Shown: positions 7,293 to 15,820 of the stretch, piece by piece | How positions within the stretch are numbered: position 1 is the stretch's first letter | Layout: each line of letters begins with the position of its first letter | NCBI GenBank assembly: GCA_023667045.1 | Contig: JAMPAU010000001.1 | Coordinates: forward strand, 1,032,569 to 1,076,780 | DNA from: Ruminococcus flavefaciens | GTDB taxonomy: Bacteria > Bacillota > Clostridia > Oscillospirales > Ruminococcaceae | Length of the DNA: 44,212 nt | Direction: 5' to 3' | The notes under the pieces: generated by a model | The model's input: only the letters and a program-made list of their open reading frames with translations | What the model was told of the DNA's origin: nothing | Databases searched by the model: none | Translations under genes and position numbers: made by a program

Positions 7293-8681
7293 ATGCTTAC
7301 AGGACCGCCCTTTATTCCAGAAACTATTACCGTGCATTTAGGTACACCGGACTCAAATGCACCCAATGTAACGCTTGATTTTGCCTCATATGTAAAGAAT
7401 GTAGCGTCAAGCGAGATTTTCCCTACATGGCCCGAAAATTCCCTCCGTGCAAATATCTATGCAATAACAACTTTTGCACTAAACAGAATATACACGGAAT
7501 GGTACAGGGCAAGGGGATATAACTTTGATATAACTTCAACCACACAGTACGACCAGAAATTCATAAACGGTCGTGAAATATTTGAAAATATCAGCTACCT
7601 TGTAGATGAGCTTTTCAACGATTATGTCAGGCGACAGGGAACTATCGAACCGCTGTTCACTGCATTCTGCAACGGAACTACAACAACGTGCGACGGACTT
7701 TCTCAATGGGGTACTGTCACGCTTGCGAATCAAGGACTGACCCCTTTTGAAATTTTACAGTACTATTACGGAAACGATATAGAGATTGTAAAAAACGCCC
7801 CTGTCCAGACAGCACTGCCTTCATATCCTGGCATGGAGCTTTCACTGGGTTCGGCAAGAAATGACATAAAGTCATTGCAGATATATCTTAACAGGATTTC
7901 AAGAAACTATCCTGCCATTCCCAAAATACCCTCAGCAGACGGAATATACGACACGGCGACGGAATCGGCTGTGAGGAAGTTTCAAGAGGTTTTCGGACTG
8001 GAAGTGACAGGAGTTGTGAATCAGGCTACATGGGACAAAATAACATATATCTATACAAGCGTAAAGCACATTGCAGAACTCGACTCAGAGGGTGTACGCC
8101 TTGAGGAAATAGCCCCCGACTATGAAAACCTTAGGTTTGGTATGCAGAGTGTAGCAGTTAGCGTGCTTCAATATTACCTTGCTGTGATTGGTGCGTACTA
8201 TGAGGCTGTGTCTCCGGTGGAGATTACCGGATATTTCGGCGAAATGACGGAAAACTCTGTGAAGTCTTTTCAGAGGGTTTTCGGACTTCCGCAGACAGGC
8301 GAGGTAGACCGTGCAACAAGAAATGATATTTACCGTGCATATCAAGGTATACTTGAATCAGTACCGCCAGACTATACGGAAGTGGCACTATACCCGAATA
8401 CCGTTCTTAAAGAGGGCATAACAAGCGATTCTGTACGGATAATACAGGAGTACTTAACACTTATACATGAGACATATCCGGACATTCCGGCGGTGAATAA
8501 TACCGGATATTTCGGACCTCTTACAAGGCAGTCGGTTATTGAGTTTCAGAAACAGTTTGGCATAAACCCTACCGGCATAGTCGGGGCTGTCACGTGGGAC
8601 AGGATAGCAGAGGTTTATTCAGACCTTAAATACGGATTTGATAAGAGACCGTACCAAAATCCCGGCTATACTATCGGGTAG
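7293..8681 (+). CDS. SleC/SpoIID-like lytic transglycosylase with three peptidoglycan-binding repeats
   Basis: 462 aa. Residues ~8-180 form a SpoIID/SleC-type catalytic domain. VASSEIFPTWPENSLRANI corresponds to the SpoIID signature, with Glu41 as the probable catalytic acid, and FCNGTTTTCDGLSQWG is the conserved C-terminal half. Three PG_binding_1 modules follow at about 183-262, 280-357 and 370-448, each with the G.Y...T..AV..FQ...G...TG..n..TW pattern. SleC enzymes are lytic transglycosylases that degrade spore cortex at germination. There is no signal peptide. ATG 7293 has AAGGAAAGG upstream. It sits between two other module genes with 18-bp gaps on each side, an operon encoding pieces that clostridial SleC carries in one chain. 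Confidence 0.8.
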   Translation: MLTGPPFIPETITVHLGTPDSNAPNVTLDFASYVKNVASSEIFPTWPENSLRANIYAITTFALNRIYTEWYRARGYNFDITSTTQYDQKFINGREIFENISYLVDELFNDYVRRQGTIEPLFTAFCNGTTTTCDGLSQWGTVTLANQGLTPFEILQYYYGNDIEIVKNAPVQTALPSYPGMELSLGSARNDIKSLQIYLNRISRNYPAIPKIPSADGIYDTATESAVRKFQEVFGLEVTGVVNQATWDKITYIYTSVKHIAELDSEGVRLEEIAPDYENLRFGMQSVAVSVLQYYLAVIGAYYEAVSPVEITGYFGEMTENSVKSFQRVFGLPQTGEVDRATRNDIYRAYQGILESVPPDYTEVALYPNTVLKEGITSDSVRIIQEYLTLIHETYPDIPAVNNTGYFGPLTRQSVIEFQKQFGINPTGIVGAVTWDRIAEVYSDLKYGFDKRPYQNPGYTIG

Positions 8682-8699
8682 CAAAAGGAGAGTATTTTT

Positions 8700-9230
8700 A
8701 TGGCGTACAACGAGGTACAGAAAAGACAGCATATAGTTGAGTTACAGACTTATCTGTATGCGATTTCATTCATAAACAAGGAAATACCACAGGTAGCTCC
8801 CAGCGGAGTGTACAACAGGGAGACGATATTTGCAGTGAGGGCGTTTCAACATGAATACGGTCTACAGGAAACGGGCAGTACAGACCCAGCCACATGGAAT
8901 AAGATTGTAAGCGTGTACCGCTCGTACTTGCGTGCAGAGCCTATGCCCTATAATGCTTTTCCATCTTCTTCGTATGTGGCACACATGGGCGAAAACGGTC
9001 AGCTGATTTACATATTGCAGGCAATGCTCGGAGAGATTTGTGACAGCTATGATAATGCCCCCAGTCTGACAGTATGCGGAAACTACAACAAAGATACGTC
9101 TGATACTGTGAGGTTCTTTCAGAAGAAGGTAGGACTTCCACAGAGCGGAAACGTCGACAGCGGTACGTGGAATATGCTTGTGACGTGCTGTGAGCATATA
9201 AGCAATACATCATTGAGAAATAAAAAATAG
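8700..9230 (+). CDS. Protein with two PG_binding_1 modules
   Basis: 176 aa made of two peptidoglycan-binding type 1 modules (about 5-78 and 92-165), each ending in a TWN helix start. Both show the repeat core (SGVYNRETIFAVRAFQHEYG and CGNYNKDTSDTVRFFQKKVG). It has no catalytic domain and no signal peptide. AAGGAG precedes the ATG. As third gene of the SleC-like operon it probably targets or stabilises the upstream transglycosylase on cortex peptidoglycan. Together the two genes encode five such modules. Confidence 0.8.
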   Translation: MAYNEVQKRQHIVELQTYLYAISFINKEIPQVAPSGVYNRETIFAVRAFQHEYGLQETGSTDPATWNKIVSVYRSYLRAEPMPYNAFPSSSYVAHMGENGQLIYILQAMLGEICDSYDNAPSLTVCGNYNKDTSDTVRFFQKKVGLPQSGNVDSGTWNMLVTCCEHISNTSLRNKK

Positions 9231-9233
9231 TGC

Positions 9234-9262
9234 TTGCAATTTCCGGAAGATTAAGGTATAAT
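9234..9262 (+). promoter_or_regulatory. SigA promoter of the dockerin esterase gene
   Basis: TTGCAA, 17-bp spacer, TATAAT, ~38 bp before the start codon. Confidence 0.75.
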
Positions 9263-9299
9263 TAAATTAATATTATTATCTGAGGGAAGTGTTTAAAAA

Positions 9300-11012
9300 A
9301 TGATTAAGAAAATTATACTGTCGCTGTCGGCAATGGTAACTGTTTCTGCTGTGATATGCACAGCTGTGTCTGCTTCGGGGTATACCGTTTCCGACTTGAA
9401 AAATCTCGGCGACGCTATTTTAGGCAGGGGAGAGGTTACAGAGGATATGGATTTGACGGGCGACGGGGTTGTGGACTCTTTTGACCTCGTGCTTATGAGA
9501 AAAAATTTTGTTTCAACAGGGGATTTCAAGGAAATGACTTTCAGTGCAACGGAAGACTATGTGAAATACACAGGCAGAAACTATTATGACGGTAAAACGG
9601 CTTGGCTCGTACAGAGCGGTTCAGCAGTGGAGTTTACAGTTAATGCAAAGTCGGCAGAGGTGACAATAACAGGCGACTATTCGATAAACAATGACGAAAA
9701 ATACCGCCCACGCTATGCCGTGATAGTGGACGGCGAAATAATAGCCGACGTAATCATGAGCGAGAAAACTCAGACAGTAAAGCTTTTTGATGAGGAAACT
9801 TCACGCACTGCTGAAGTAAAGGTTATACATCTTTCAGAGGCAAACAACGGCACTATAGGCGTATCGGAAATAAAGGTTAATTCAGATTCTCCTGCACCCG
9901 TTGTGCCAGCAGAGAAAAAAGACCTTACAATAGAATTTATCGGGGATTCAATCACCTGTGCATACGGCGTTGAGGGCAAGTCAGCCTATGAGAATTTTTC
10001 AACAACAACTGAAAATTTCATGAAGTCATACGCATATCTTACTGCCGAAAAGCTCGGAGCGGATTACAGTGCGGTATGTTACAGCGGACATGGTGTTGTT
10101 TCTGGTTATTCCAGCGACGGTGAAATAAACACGGCAAGCCTTGTACCGCCCTATTACAAGAATTACGGCAATCTGAAAGACTATGCTAAACCATGGGACT
10201 TTACAAAGAATCCTAACGACGTTGTTGTTATAAATCTCGGTACTAATGATTCTTCATATGTAGATGTAGATTTGGATAAAAGAAGTCAGGAATTTGTGGA
10301 CGGCTATGTGGAGTTCCTTGAAACTATCCGTGAATGCAACCCCGATGCATACATTATATGTACAGTCGGTATTATGGGGGCTGAAAATGAATATCCGCTT
10401 ATTGAGCAGGCTATAGAAATATTCAAGGAAAAAACAGGCGACGAAAGAGTAACAAGCTATAAATCTCCTGTACAGAATCAAGCGGACGGCATAGGTGCGG
10501 ACTGGCACCCCTCTGAAATCACACAACAGAAAAATGCATATATTCTTGCTGATAAGATATGCAACGCTCTTGGCATTGAATCAGACCAGATAGGGCTTGA
10601 TGTGGCACAGGACGCTGAATACACTCTGAAAAAAGATGATAATGCTATGGTTTCGGATTACTTCTCGGACTGGGATAAATCGTATCATATAACAACAGTT
10701 ACAGGCGGAACATCAAGCGAATCGGTGCAGGCTGTCATTTCGGAAATCGGTATGCGACAGAACAGCAAGTACCGTCTCAGTTTTCAGATTGATACGGCAG
10801 ACGGTATGGAAATACCATTCTGCATAAGAAACATCAAAACAGGCGAAATAATTTTTGAAGATGTTTTCATCGGTACAGGCGGAAAGTCACTCTATGAAAA
10901 AGAACTGGTTGACGAGGTAGCAGACTGCAACGCTGAAATTATTTTCAGTATCGGCAGTGCGGATAATTCAAGAGTAAGTCTCTATGAGCTGAGACTTGAA
11001 AAAATCGGCTGA
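9300..11012 (+). CDS. Secreted CE2-type SGNH esterase with N-terminal partial dockerin
   Basis: 570 aa. Signal peptide 1-25; dockerin-like segment ~28-72 with one canonical calcium loop (DLTGDGVVDSFDLVLMRKNF); beta jelly-roll ~78-195; SGNH hydrolase ~205-425 with nucleophile Ser217 in GDSIT, block GTND (314-317), and Asp401/His403 in DWHPS. This order matches CE2 acetyl esterases, which remove acetyl groups from xylan or mannan. The C-terminal ~440-570 is a beta-rich module like CBM4/9-type domains. The first dockerin repeat lacks its calcium loop, which is unusual. Own SigA promoter and terminator. Substrate specificity cannot be read from sequence. Confidence 0.85.
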   Translation: MIKKIILSLSAMVTVSAVICTAVSASGYTVSDLKNLGDAILGRGEVTEDMDLTGDGVVDSFDLVLMRKNFVSTGDFKEMTFSATEDYVKYTGRNYYDGKTAWLVQSGSAVEFTVNAKSAEVTITGDYSINNDEKYRPRYAVIVDGEIIADVIMSEKTQTVKLFDEETSRTAEVKVIHLSEANNGTIGVSEIKVNSDSPAPVVPAEKKDLTIEFIGDSITCAYGVEGKSAYENFSTTTENFMKSYAYLTAEKLGADYSAVCYSGHGVVSGYSSDGEINTASLVPPYYKNYGNLKDYAKPWDFTKNPNDVVVINLGTNDSSYVDVDLDKRSQEFVDGYVEFLETIRECNPDAYIICTVGIMGAENEYPLIEQAIEIFKEKTGDERVTSYKSPVQNQADGIGADWHPSEITQQKNAYILADKICNALGIESDQIGLDVAQDAEYTLKKDDNAMVSDYFSDWDKSYHITTVTGGTSSESVQAVISEIGMRQNSKYRLSFQIDTADGMEIPFCIRNIKTGEIIFEDVFIGTGGKSLYEKELVDEVADCNAEIIFSIGSADNSRVSLYELRLEKIG

Positions 11013-11022
11013 TTAAATAAAA

Positions 11023-11056
11023 ATCCGTACATCTGTGAGGTGTACGGACTTTTTTT
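11023..11056 (+). terminator. Terminator of the esterase gene
   Basis: ATCCGTACA...TGTACGGAC stem followed by TTTTTTT. Confidence 0.85.
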
Positions 11057-11108
11057 ATTTTCTGAAAAATATCTTATTATTTGTGCGACCCAGTATATAG
11101 TCGGCTGA

Positions 11109-11270
11109 AACTTTGCAATATCAGACTGCTGTAAGTATTTATCTTCATGCCAATCTAATGGTGGCAGTTGTAAAAGCTGTAGATATTATGATTTCAATCG
11201 GGGTGTATGCAAAAACGGAAGCGGTCATGTAACCAGTCCAAATAATGTGCATGAATGGTGGAAAATCTGA
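11109..11270 (+). pseudogene. Cys-rich reading-frame remnant without start codon
   Basis: In the 400-bp gap before the aldolase gene, one frame is open from 11109 to the TGA at 11268-11270. It encodes a cysteine-rich stretch (CxxNGGSCKSCRYYD...GVCKNGSGHV...SPNNVHEWWKI). The CxxC and spaced Cys/His pattern and the WW-K ending resemble small zinc-ribbon-like proteins. No ATG/GTG/TTG with an SD precedes it, so it is most likely the tail of a decayed gene. The rest of the gap (11271-11330) shows nothing recognisable. Confidence 0.35.
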
Positions 11271-11330
11271 CATAATGATTGTATGAATTATAAGTTACAA
11301 AAATAATTTGTAAATTTTTTCCTAAGGGTA

Positions 11331-11359
11331 TTGCAATTTGAAAAAAGATATAGTATAAT
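11331..11359 (+). promoter_or_regulatory. SigA promoter of the aldolase gene
   Basis: TTGCAA (11331-11336), 17-bp spacer, TATAAT (11354-11359). The leader holds a small GGGCA/TGCCC hairpin (~11372-11384) without a T-run. Confidence 0.85.
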
Positions 11360-11413
11360 AATAATTACAGGGCAAAATGCCCCCGACAGTAAAAATTAGG
11401 AGGAATTTTAATT

Positions 11414-12277
11414 ATGTTAGTTTCGGCTACAGAAATGCTTCAGAAGGCAAGAGCTGGCAAGTACGCAGTAGGTCAGTTCAACATCAACAACCTTGAGTGG
11501 ACAAAGGCTATTCTCCTTACAGCTCAGGAATGCAACTCACCTGTTATTCTTGGTGTTTCAGAGGGTGCAGGCAAGTATATGACAGGCTTTGAGACTGTCG
11601 CAGCTATGGTTAAGGCTATGGACGAATCACTCGGAATCACAGTTCCTGTTGCTCTCCACCTCGACCACGGCTCATATGACGGTTGTTACAAGTGCATTAA
11701 GGCAGGTTTCACTTCTATCATGTTTGACGGCTCACACTTCCCGATTGAAGAAAACGTTGCTAAGACAACAGAACTCGTAAACGTTGCACATCAGCTTGGT
11801 CTTTCAATTGAAGCTGAAGTTGGTGCTATCGGCGGTGAAGAAGACGGCGTAGTAGGCAAGGGCGAATGTGCAGACCCGAATGAATGCAAGCAGATTGCAG
11901 ACCTTGGAGTTGATTTCCTCGCAGCAGGTATCGGCAATATCCACGGCGTATATCCGGAAAACTGGGAGGGTCTTAGCTTTGAAACTCTCGAAGCTGTAAA
12001 TAATGCAGTAGGCGAAATGCCTCTCGTTCTTCACGGCGGTACAGGTATTCCCGACGATATGATTACAAAGGCTATCTCTCTCGGCGTTGCTAAAATCAAC
12101 GTTAACACAGAGTGCCAGCTCGTATTTGCTGACGCTACAAGAGGTTACATTGAGGCAGGCAAGGACAAGCAGGGCAAGGGATTTGACCCACGTAAACTTC
12201 TCGCTCCTGGCTTTGAGGCTATCAAGGCTAAGGTTAAGGAAAAAATGGAACTTTTCGGAAGCGTTGACAAGGCATAA
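11414..12277 (+). CDS. fba: Class II fructose-bisphosphate aldolase
   Basis: 287 aa. Cleaves fructose 1,6-bisphosphate to dihydroxyacetone phosphate and glyceraldehyde 3-phosphate in glycolysis, and runs in reverse in gluconeogenesis. Class II hallmarks: catalytic Asp84 and zinc ligand His85 in HLDHGS, Glu136 (EAEVGAIGG), His177 (GNIHGVY) and His207 (VLHGGTG), and the phosphate-binding GAKINVNT-type strand near 225. Length fits the Fba/GatY group. AGGAGG precedes the ATG. Codon use looks biased (GCT, CTC, AAG, GGC), as expected for high expression. Monocistronic, with a strong promoter and terminator. A tagatose-bisphosphate aldolase role is possible but less likely given no sugar operon nearby. 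Confidence 0.93.
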   Translation: MLVSATEMLQKARAGKYAVGQFNINNLEWTKAILLTAQECNSPVILGVSEGAGKYMTGFETVAAMVKAMDESLGITVPVALHLDHGSYDGCYKCIKAGFTSIMFDGSHFPIEENVAKTTELVNVAHQLGLSIEAEVGAIGGEEDGVVGKGECADPNECKQIADLGVDFLAAGIGNIHGVYPENWEGLSFETLEAVNNAVGEMPLVLHGGTGIPDDMITKAISLGVAKINVNTECQLVFADATRGYIEAGKDKQGKGFDPRKLLAPGFEAIKAKVKEKMELFGSVDKA

Positions 12278-12287
12278 TTAAAAAACT

Positions 12288-12320
12288 ATACGGACATCAC
12301 AGCGGTGTCCGTATTTTTTT
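12288..12320 (+). terminator. Terminator of fba
   Basis: ATACGGACA...TGTCCGTAT stem with T-run. Confidence 0.88.
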
Positions 12321-12396
12321 ATGGGCAGTTTTTTTCTTTTGTGCATATAATGTTATGGGAAAAGTATTTCCCGAATAATGCAAAGGAGGAAATTTT

Positions 12397-13260
12397 ATGG
12401 CAACTTTTTACAATCAGGCTACTTTGTCATACAACGGAAATGTGAGAAGTTCAAATATCACAACAGGCGAGATAATTGAAGTGCTTTCCGCTGACAAGAA
12501 TGCAGTGCTTGATAATTATTCTGCTGATAATGATATTGTATACGTTATAAGCATTGTAAACAATGGCAATATGGCTTATAATAATATAACAATAACCGAT
12601 AATCTCGGTTCATATACACCCGCTGAAACGTCTCCGGCAGTAGTACCGCTGACCTATGTTGCAGATTCTGTGAATCTATATGTAAACGGCGTGAAACAGG
12701 CAGACCCTACGGTTACGGAAACCAACCCCCTCACTATCGGAAATATCAGCGTGCCAGCCAATGGCAATGCTGTGGTTATATATTCGGCAAGACCTAATCA
12801 GTTTGCACCTATGGGAACTGACGGAAGCATAACAAACAATGCCGTAATAAGCGGTAATAATTTCACTGATATTCCGGTATCGGAAACAGTTACTCCGAGA
12901 AATACAGCAGACCTCACTATAAGCAAGTCTCTTACTCCTACAGAGGTGGAGGAAAACGGTGCAGTGACTTACACGTTTGTTATACAGAACTTCGGAAACA
13001 CTGCCTCTACTGCTGACGATGATGTTGTATTCCGTGACGTATTCAGTCCGGTACTCAATTCGCTTACGGCTACTTTCAACGGCACAGCTTGGACTGCTGG
13101 TACTGACTACACTTACGACGCAACAACAGGTGAGTTTGTCACTGAAACAGGAAAAATTGAAGTACCTCCGGCTACTTTCACACAGGACACTCAGACGGGT
13201 GCTTGGAGCGTACAGCCAGGGGTCAGCACGCTTGTCATCAGAGGAAATATTCAAAGCTGA
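12397..13260 (+). CDS. DUF11-repeat protein without signal peptide
   Basis: 287 aa, with two beta-rich DUF11-like (conserved repeat, TIGR01451-type) regions. The first spans ~40-165 (VYVISIVNNGNMAYNNITITDNLG...YVADSVNLYVNG) and the second ~175-287 (ADLTISKSLTPTEVEENGAVTYTFVIQNFGNTASTADDDVVFRDVFSPVL). Such repeats occur in surface or spore-coat proteins of Firmicutes. There is no signal peptide, membrane segment or sortase motif, so it could be an assembled spore-coat or intracellular structural protein. AAAGGAGGAA precedes the ATG. A CATATAAT box at 12344-12351 could be a sporulation -10, but I see no matching -35. It is followed by its own terminator. Confidence 0.75.
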   Translation: MATFYNQATLSYNGNVRSSNITTGEIIEVLSADKNAVLDNYSADNDIVYVISIVNNGNMAYNNITITDNLGSYTPAETSPAVVPLTYVADSVNLYVNGVKQADPTVTETNPLTIGNISVPANGNAVVIYSARPNQFAPMGTDGSITNNAVISGNNFTDIPVSETVTPRNTADLTISKSLTPTEVEENGAVTYTFVIQNFGNTASTADDDVVFRDVFSPVLNSLTATFNGTAWTAGTDYTYDATTGEFVTETGKIEVPPATFTQDTQTGAWSVQPGVSTLVIRGNIQS

Positions 13261-13269
13261 CACAATTAA

Positions 13270-13297
13270 GGACGGGTTTTATAATCCGTCCTTTTTT
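13270..13297 (+). terminator. Terminator of the DUF11 gene
   Basis: GGACGG...CCGTCC stem with TTTTTT tail. Confidence 0.85.
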
Positions 13298-13382
13298 AAG
13301 AATTATTTAAGAAAAATCCACTCCATATTTAAAGAGTACGTACTATAATGATTTCATAAAAGAAAGATAAGGAGCGGATAAA

Positions 13383-14786
13383 ATGCTGAAAAAAGAAAGA
13401 TATTTAAGTATTATTTCCGGAATATTTTTCGGGGCTGTCATGCTTTTGTCGGGGTACTCTCTGATACCTGTTGTGAGCAGGGAGTGCGGTCATAAGGGTG
13501 TGGGTGTTTTGCTTGTGATAGCATTAATGATATTTTCATATATGCTATCAATGGCAACTGACAGGCTTGAAAAACTCTCCGGAAAATTAATCTGCGGAGA
13601 CAGCAAAAAAGCCGACAGGATATTCTGTGCTGTGGCTTTAATGCTTTTTGCAGTACAGGTGATTTTTGCATTCGGTCGGGACTTTACGCCGAAAAACGAC
13701 CTATCATATGTATGTCAAGGTGCAGAAAACCTCGTGACAGGAAAACCTCTTTACAATGATATACCGGATATACATAGTCATTATTTTGCAGTATATCCAA
13801 ATAACCATATGCTTTTTACTGTCATTTACGGACTGTATAAACTGGAGTATATTATTACTGGCAATATAACAAACACTTTGCCTGTAATATTAAATATTAT
13901 AAGTCTTAATATTTCGTACGTACTTATGTACTGTACGGCAAGGGTTATGTACAGTCCGGAGAGGTCATTGGTGTGTGCAGTGCGTGGGCTGATGTTTACA
14001 CCGATAATAACGTATTCGGCTTTTTTCTATACAGATTCAATGGCAATGCCTTGGATTACAGGGGCTTTATACTTATATGTCAAATGGTGCAGGAACGGAA
14101 AACTTTTACATATGGCTTTATGCGGAACAGTACTTGCATTTGCGTACAAGCTGAAAGGCAGTGCAGGAATATTCATACCGGCAGTAATAGTTGACATGAT
14201 ACTGAGCAGGAGAAAGAAAGGCGTAAGAGGATTGGCGGTGCTTGTTGTAGTGTTTGCGGTATGCTGTGCGGTACTTGGGGAAATATCCGGCAGAGTAGCA
14301 GGGGTTGACAGCACAGAACTTGAAAGATACCGTTTTCCGCTTATTCACTGGGTGATGATGAGTGCTGACGGTCGGGGAGGTTACTGTGCTGAGGATTTCA
14401 AGTATACACTGAGTTTCAACGGATATGACAGCAAGGTAAACGCCGATATATGCAGACTTGCGGAAAAAATGTCTGCTGAGGGCGTATCGGGATTCTGCGG
14501 ACATCTCTTTCAGAAAATATCATATACATGGCGTGACTGCACATATATGGCAGGATATTATAATAAATACGATTTTCTTAGGAGTTACGGATTCTATACA
14601 TTTACGGCGGTATGTCATTTTACGCTTATGTCTGGAATAGTAAGGCGAAGCATTTTTGAAAAGAAAAGCACGGATTTTTCACTTATGCTGAAAGTAATGC
14701 TGACGGGTCTTGCTGTGTTCTTGATGATATGGGAGGCAAGGTGTCGTTATCTTGTGAGTTTCTTTGTACTTTTTGCACTCATATAG
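13383..14786 (+). CDS. Polytopic GT-C-like membrane glycosyltransferase
   Basis: 467 aa with about ten hydrophobic segments. The first two helices are followed by a helix ending in FGRDFTPKNDLSYVCQGAENLVTGKPLY, an extracytoplasmic loop with acidic residues of the kind used by lipid-phosphate-sugar-dependent GT-C enzymes (GT39/PMT-like). Further loops include HSHYFAVYPNNH and a large late loop (SADGRGGYCAEDFKYTLSFNGYDS). The likely role is transfer of a sugar from a polyprenyl carrier to a glycan or protein outside the membrane; donor and acceptor are unknown. It ends right after a membrane segment (ARCRYLVSFFVLFALI), so the C-terminus is short compared with many relatives. ATG follows AAGGAG. 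A TATAAT lies at 13344-13349, with no convincing -35. Confidence 0.7.
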   Translation: MLKKERYLSIISGIFFGAVMLLSGYSLIPVVSRECGHKGVGVLLVIALMIFSYMLSMATDRLEKLSGKLICGDSKKADRIFCAVALMLFAVQVIFAFGRDFTPKNDLSYVCQGAENLVTGKPLYNDIPDIHSHYFAVYPNNHMLFTVIYGLYKLEYIITGNITNTLPVILNIISLNISYVLMYCTARVMYSPERSLVCAVRGLMFTPIITYSAFFYTDSMAMPWITGALYLYVKWCRNGKLLHMALCGTVLAFAYKLKGSAGIFIPAVIVDMILSRRKKGVRGLAVLVVVFAVCCAVLGEISGRVAGVDSTELERYRFPLIHWVMMSADGRGGYCAEDFKYTLSFNGYDSKVNADICRLAEKMSAEGVSGFCGHLFQKISYTWRDCTYMAGYYNKYDFLRSYGFYTFTAVCHFTLMSGIVRRSIFEKKSTDFSLMLKVMLTGLAVFLMIWEARCRYLVSFFVLFALI

Positions 14787-14794
14787 AATTTCTA

Positions 14795-14823
14795 TTGACA
14801 TATAACTTCTCTTGATGTATAAT
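14795..14823 (+). promoter_or_regulatory. Consensus SigA promoter of the frameshifted small gene
   Basis: TTGACA, 17-bp spacer, TATAAT: perfect hexamers. It is followed by AAGGAG (14851-14856) and ATG at 14862. Confidence 0.88.
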
Positions 14824-14861
14824 TTTAATAAGACAAATCGGAATTTAGACAAGGAGTTTTT

Positions 14862-15169
14862 ATGTATAAAAAAATGTAGTAGCGGAATGGGAAGAAAAAC
14901 GTCATGCCAAAGACCCGAATCATTTTAAATATGCAAGATTGAAAATATATGCGCCTGAAGAAAGTGATTTGCACGAAATCACACTGACTTATATCAAAAA
15001 ACTTTACAACAATGGTGCGTGGGATTTTGCTGTTCAGCATATTGACGATAAAAATCTGAATATCATCACTTTCAAATGGAATGGTGAAGTGTGTGCTGTA
15101 GATGCAATAGCAGAACTACATTTTCATTGTGAGTATACAATAAAATCCGAATGGGGAATAGAACTATAA
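14862..15169 (+). pseudogene. Frameshifted small gene (poly-A slip after codon 4)
   Basis: ATG at 14862 has a good SD and a perfect promoter, but its frame stops after five codons (MYKKM, then TAG at 14877). A run of seven A (14868-14874) lies in codons 3-4. With one more A the frame continues without interruption to the TAA at 15167-15169, giving about 102 aa. The sequence runs VVAEWEEKRHAKDPNHF..., then a compact alpha/beta-looking domain (IKKLYNNGAWDFAVQHI, NIITFKWNGEVCAVDAIAELHF). Function not recognised. Intact expression signals suggest a recent slip, transcriptional slippage on the A-run, or a sequencing error rather than an old pseudogene. Confidence 0.7.
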
Positions 15170-15206
15170 ATTCTGATTTATGCGAATAAACCAATAATTA
15201 AAATAA

Positions 15207-15238
15207 GCCCGAAAGCAGTTCAAAAGCTACTTTCGGGC
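15207..15238. terminator. Strong hairpin between convergent genes
   Basis: Stem GCCCGAAAGCAG / CTACTTTCGGGC (one mismatch), with an AT-rich but imperfect T-tail on both strands. It probably terminates both flanking genes. Confidence 0.65.
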
Positions 15239-15262
15239 ATTACTTCTATATGAGTATTTGTC

Positions 15263-15808
15263 TTAGGATTGTCCCTTTATTTTAATGATTTCGTTTTCAG
15301 AAAGTTCTTTTCCGTCGAAAAATTTTTGCATAGTGCAGGGTGCAAATTCACGGTCGTAATATTCCATAGCCCATTTGATAAAAGATTCGGCATTTTGGTG
15401 GATATATCCCATAAGCCATGACTTACCGCCGTCATTTTCCGGCAGTATGTTCTGATACCATTTTTCAGTACTGTATAGATACCACATACAGAAAGTAGTT
15501 AAGTTTTTTTCGTCATTATTGAGCAGGCTGAGGAGTTTTTCAGGCATACCGGAAAAAATATATTCATTGTCTGATTCATAGGCAAAAGTATTAAGTTCGT
15601 TTTCGTGGTCGAAACCTTTTATTATAATGCCTTTTTCAGCAAGGATAACAGTAAGTTCATCGCCACTGCCGTTGTCGATGATGTACCATAAAACGCCGTC
15701 GGAAAAGCCTTTGTTTATGATTCTGAGCCAGTCGTCGCCGTCATCTGTCATAAGGCTGTCAAGGGCATACATAGCATTGAGGGACTTTATAATTAAATCT
15801 TTATCCAT
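15263..15808 (-). CDS. Hypothetical protein, 181 aa
   Basis: Soluble acidic protein, not recognised. It has an N-terminal helical start (MDKDLIIKSLNAMYALDSL), an apparent beta section (GVLWYIIDNGSGDELTVILAEKGIIIKGFD) and a helical C-terminal half rich in Trp/Tyr (FCMWYLYSTEKWYQNILPEN...SWLMGYIHQNAESFIKWAMEYY). The layout is reminiscent of small SMI1/Imm-like immunity proteins, but no toxin gene adjoins. It starts 12 bp after the stop of the gene at 15821-16447 and is likely cotranscribed. The SD is weak. Confidence 0.7.
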   Translation of the reverse strand: MDKDLIIKSLNAMYALDSLMTDDGDDWLRIINKGFSDGVLWYIIDNGSGDELTVILAEKGIIIKGFDHENELNTFAYESDNEYIFSGMPEKLLSLLNNDEKNLTTFCMWYLYSTEKWYQNILPENDGGKSWLMGYIHQNAESFIKWAMEYYDREFAPCTMQKFFDGKELSENEIIKIKGQS

Positions 15809-15820
15809 AATAGTATGTCT

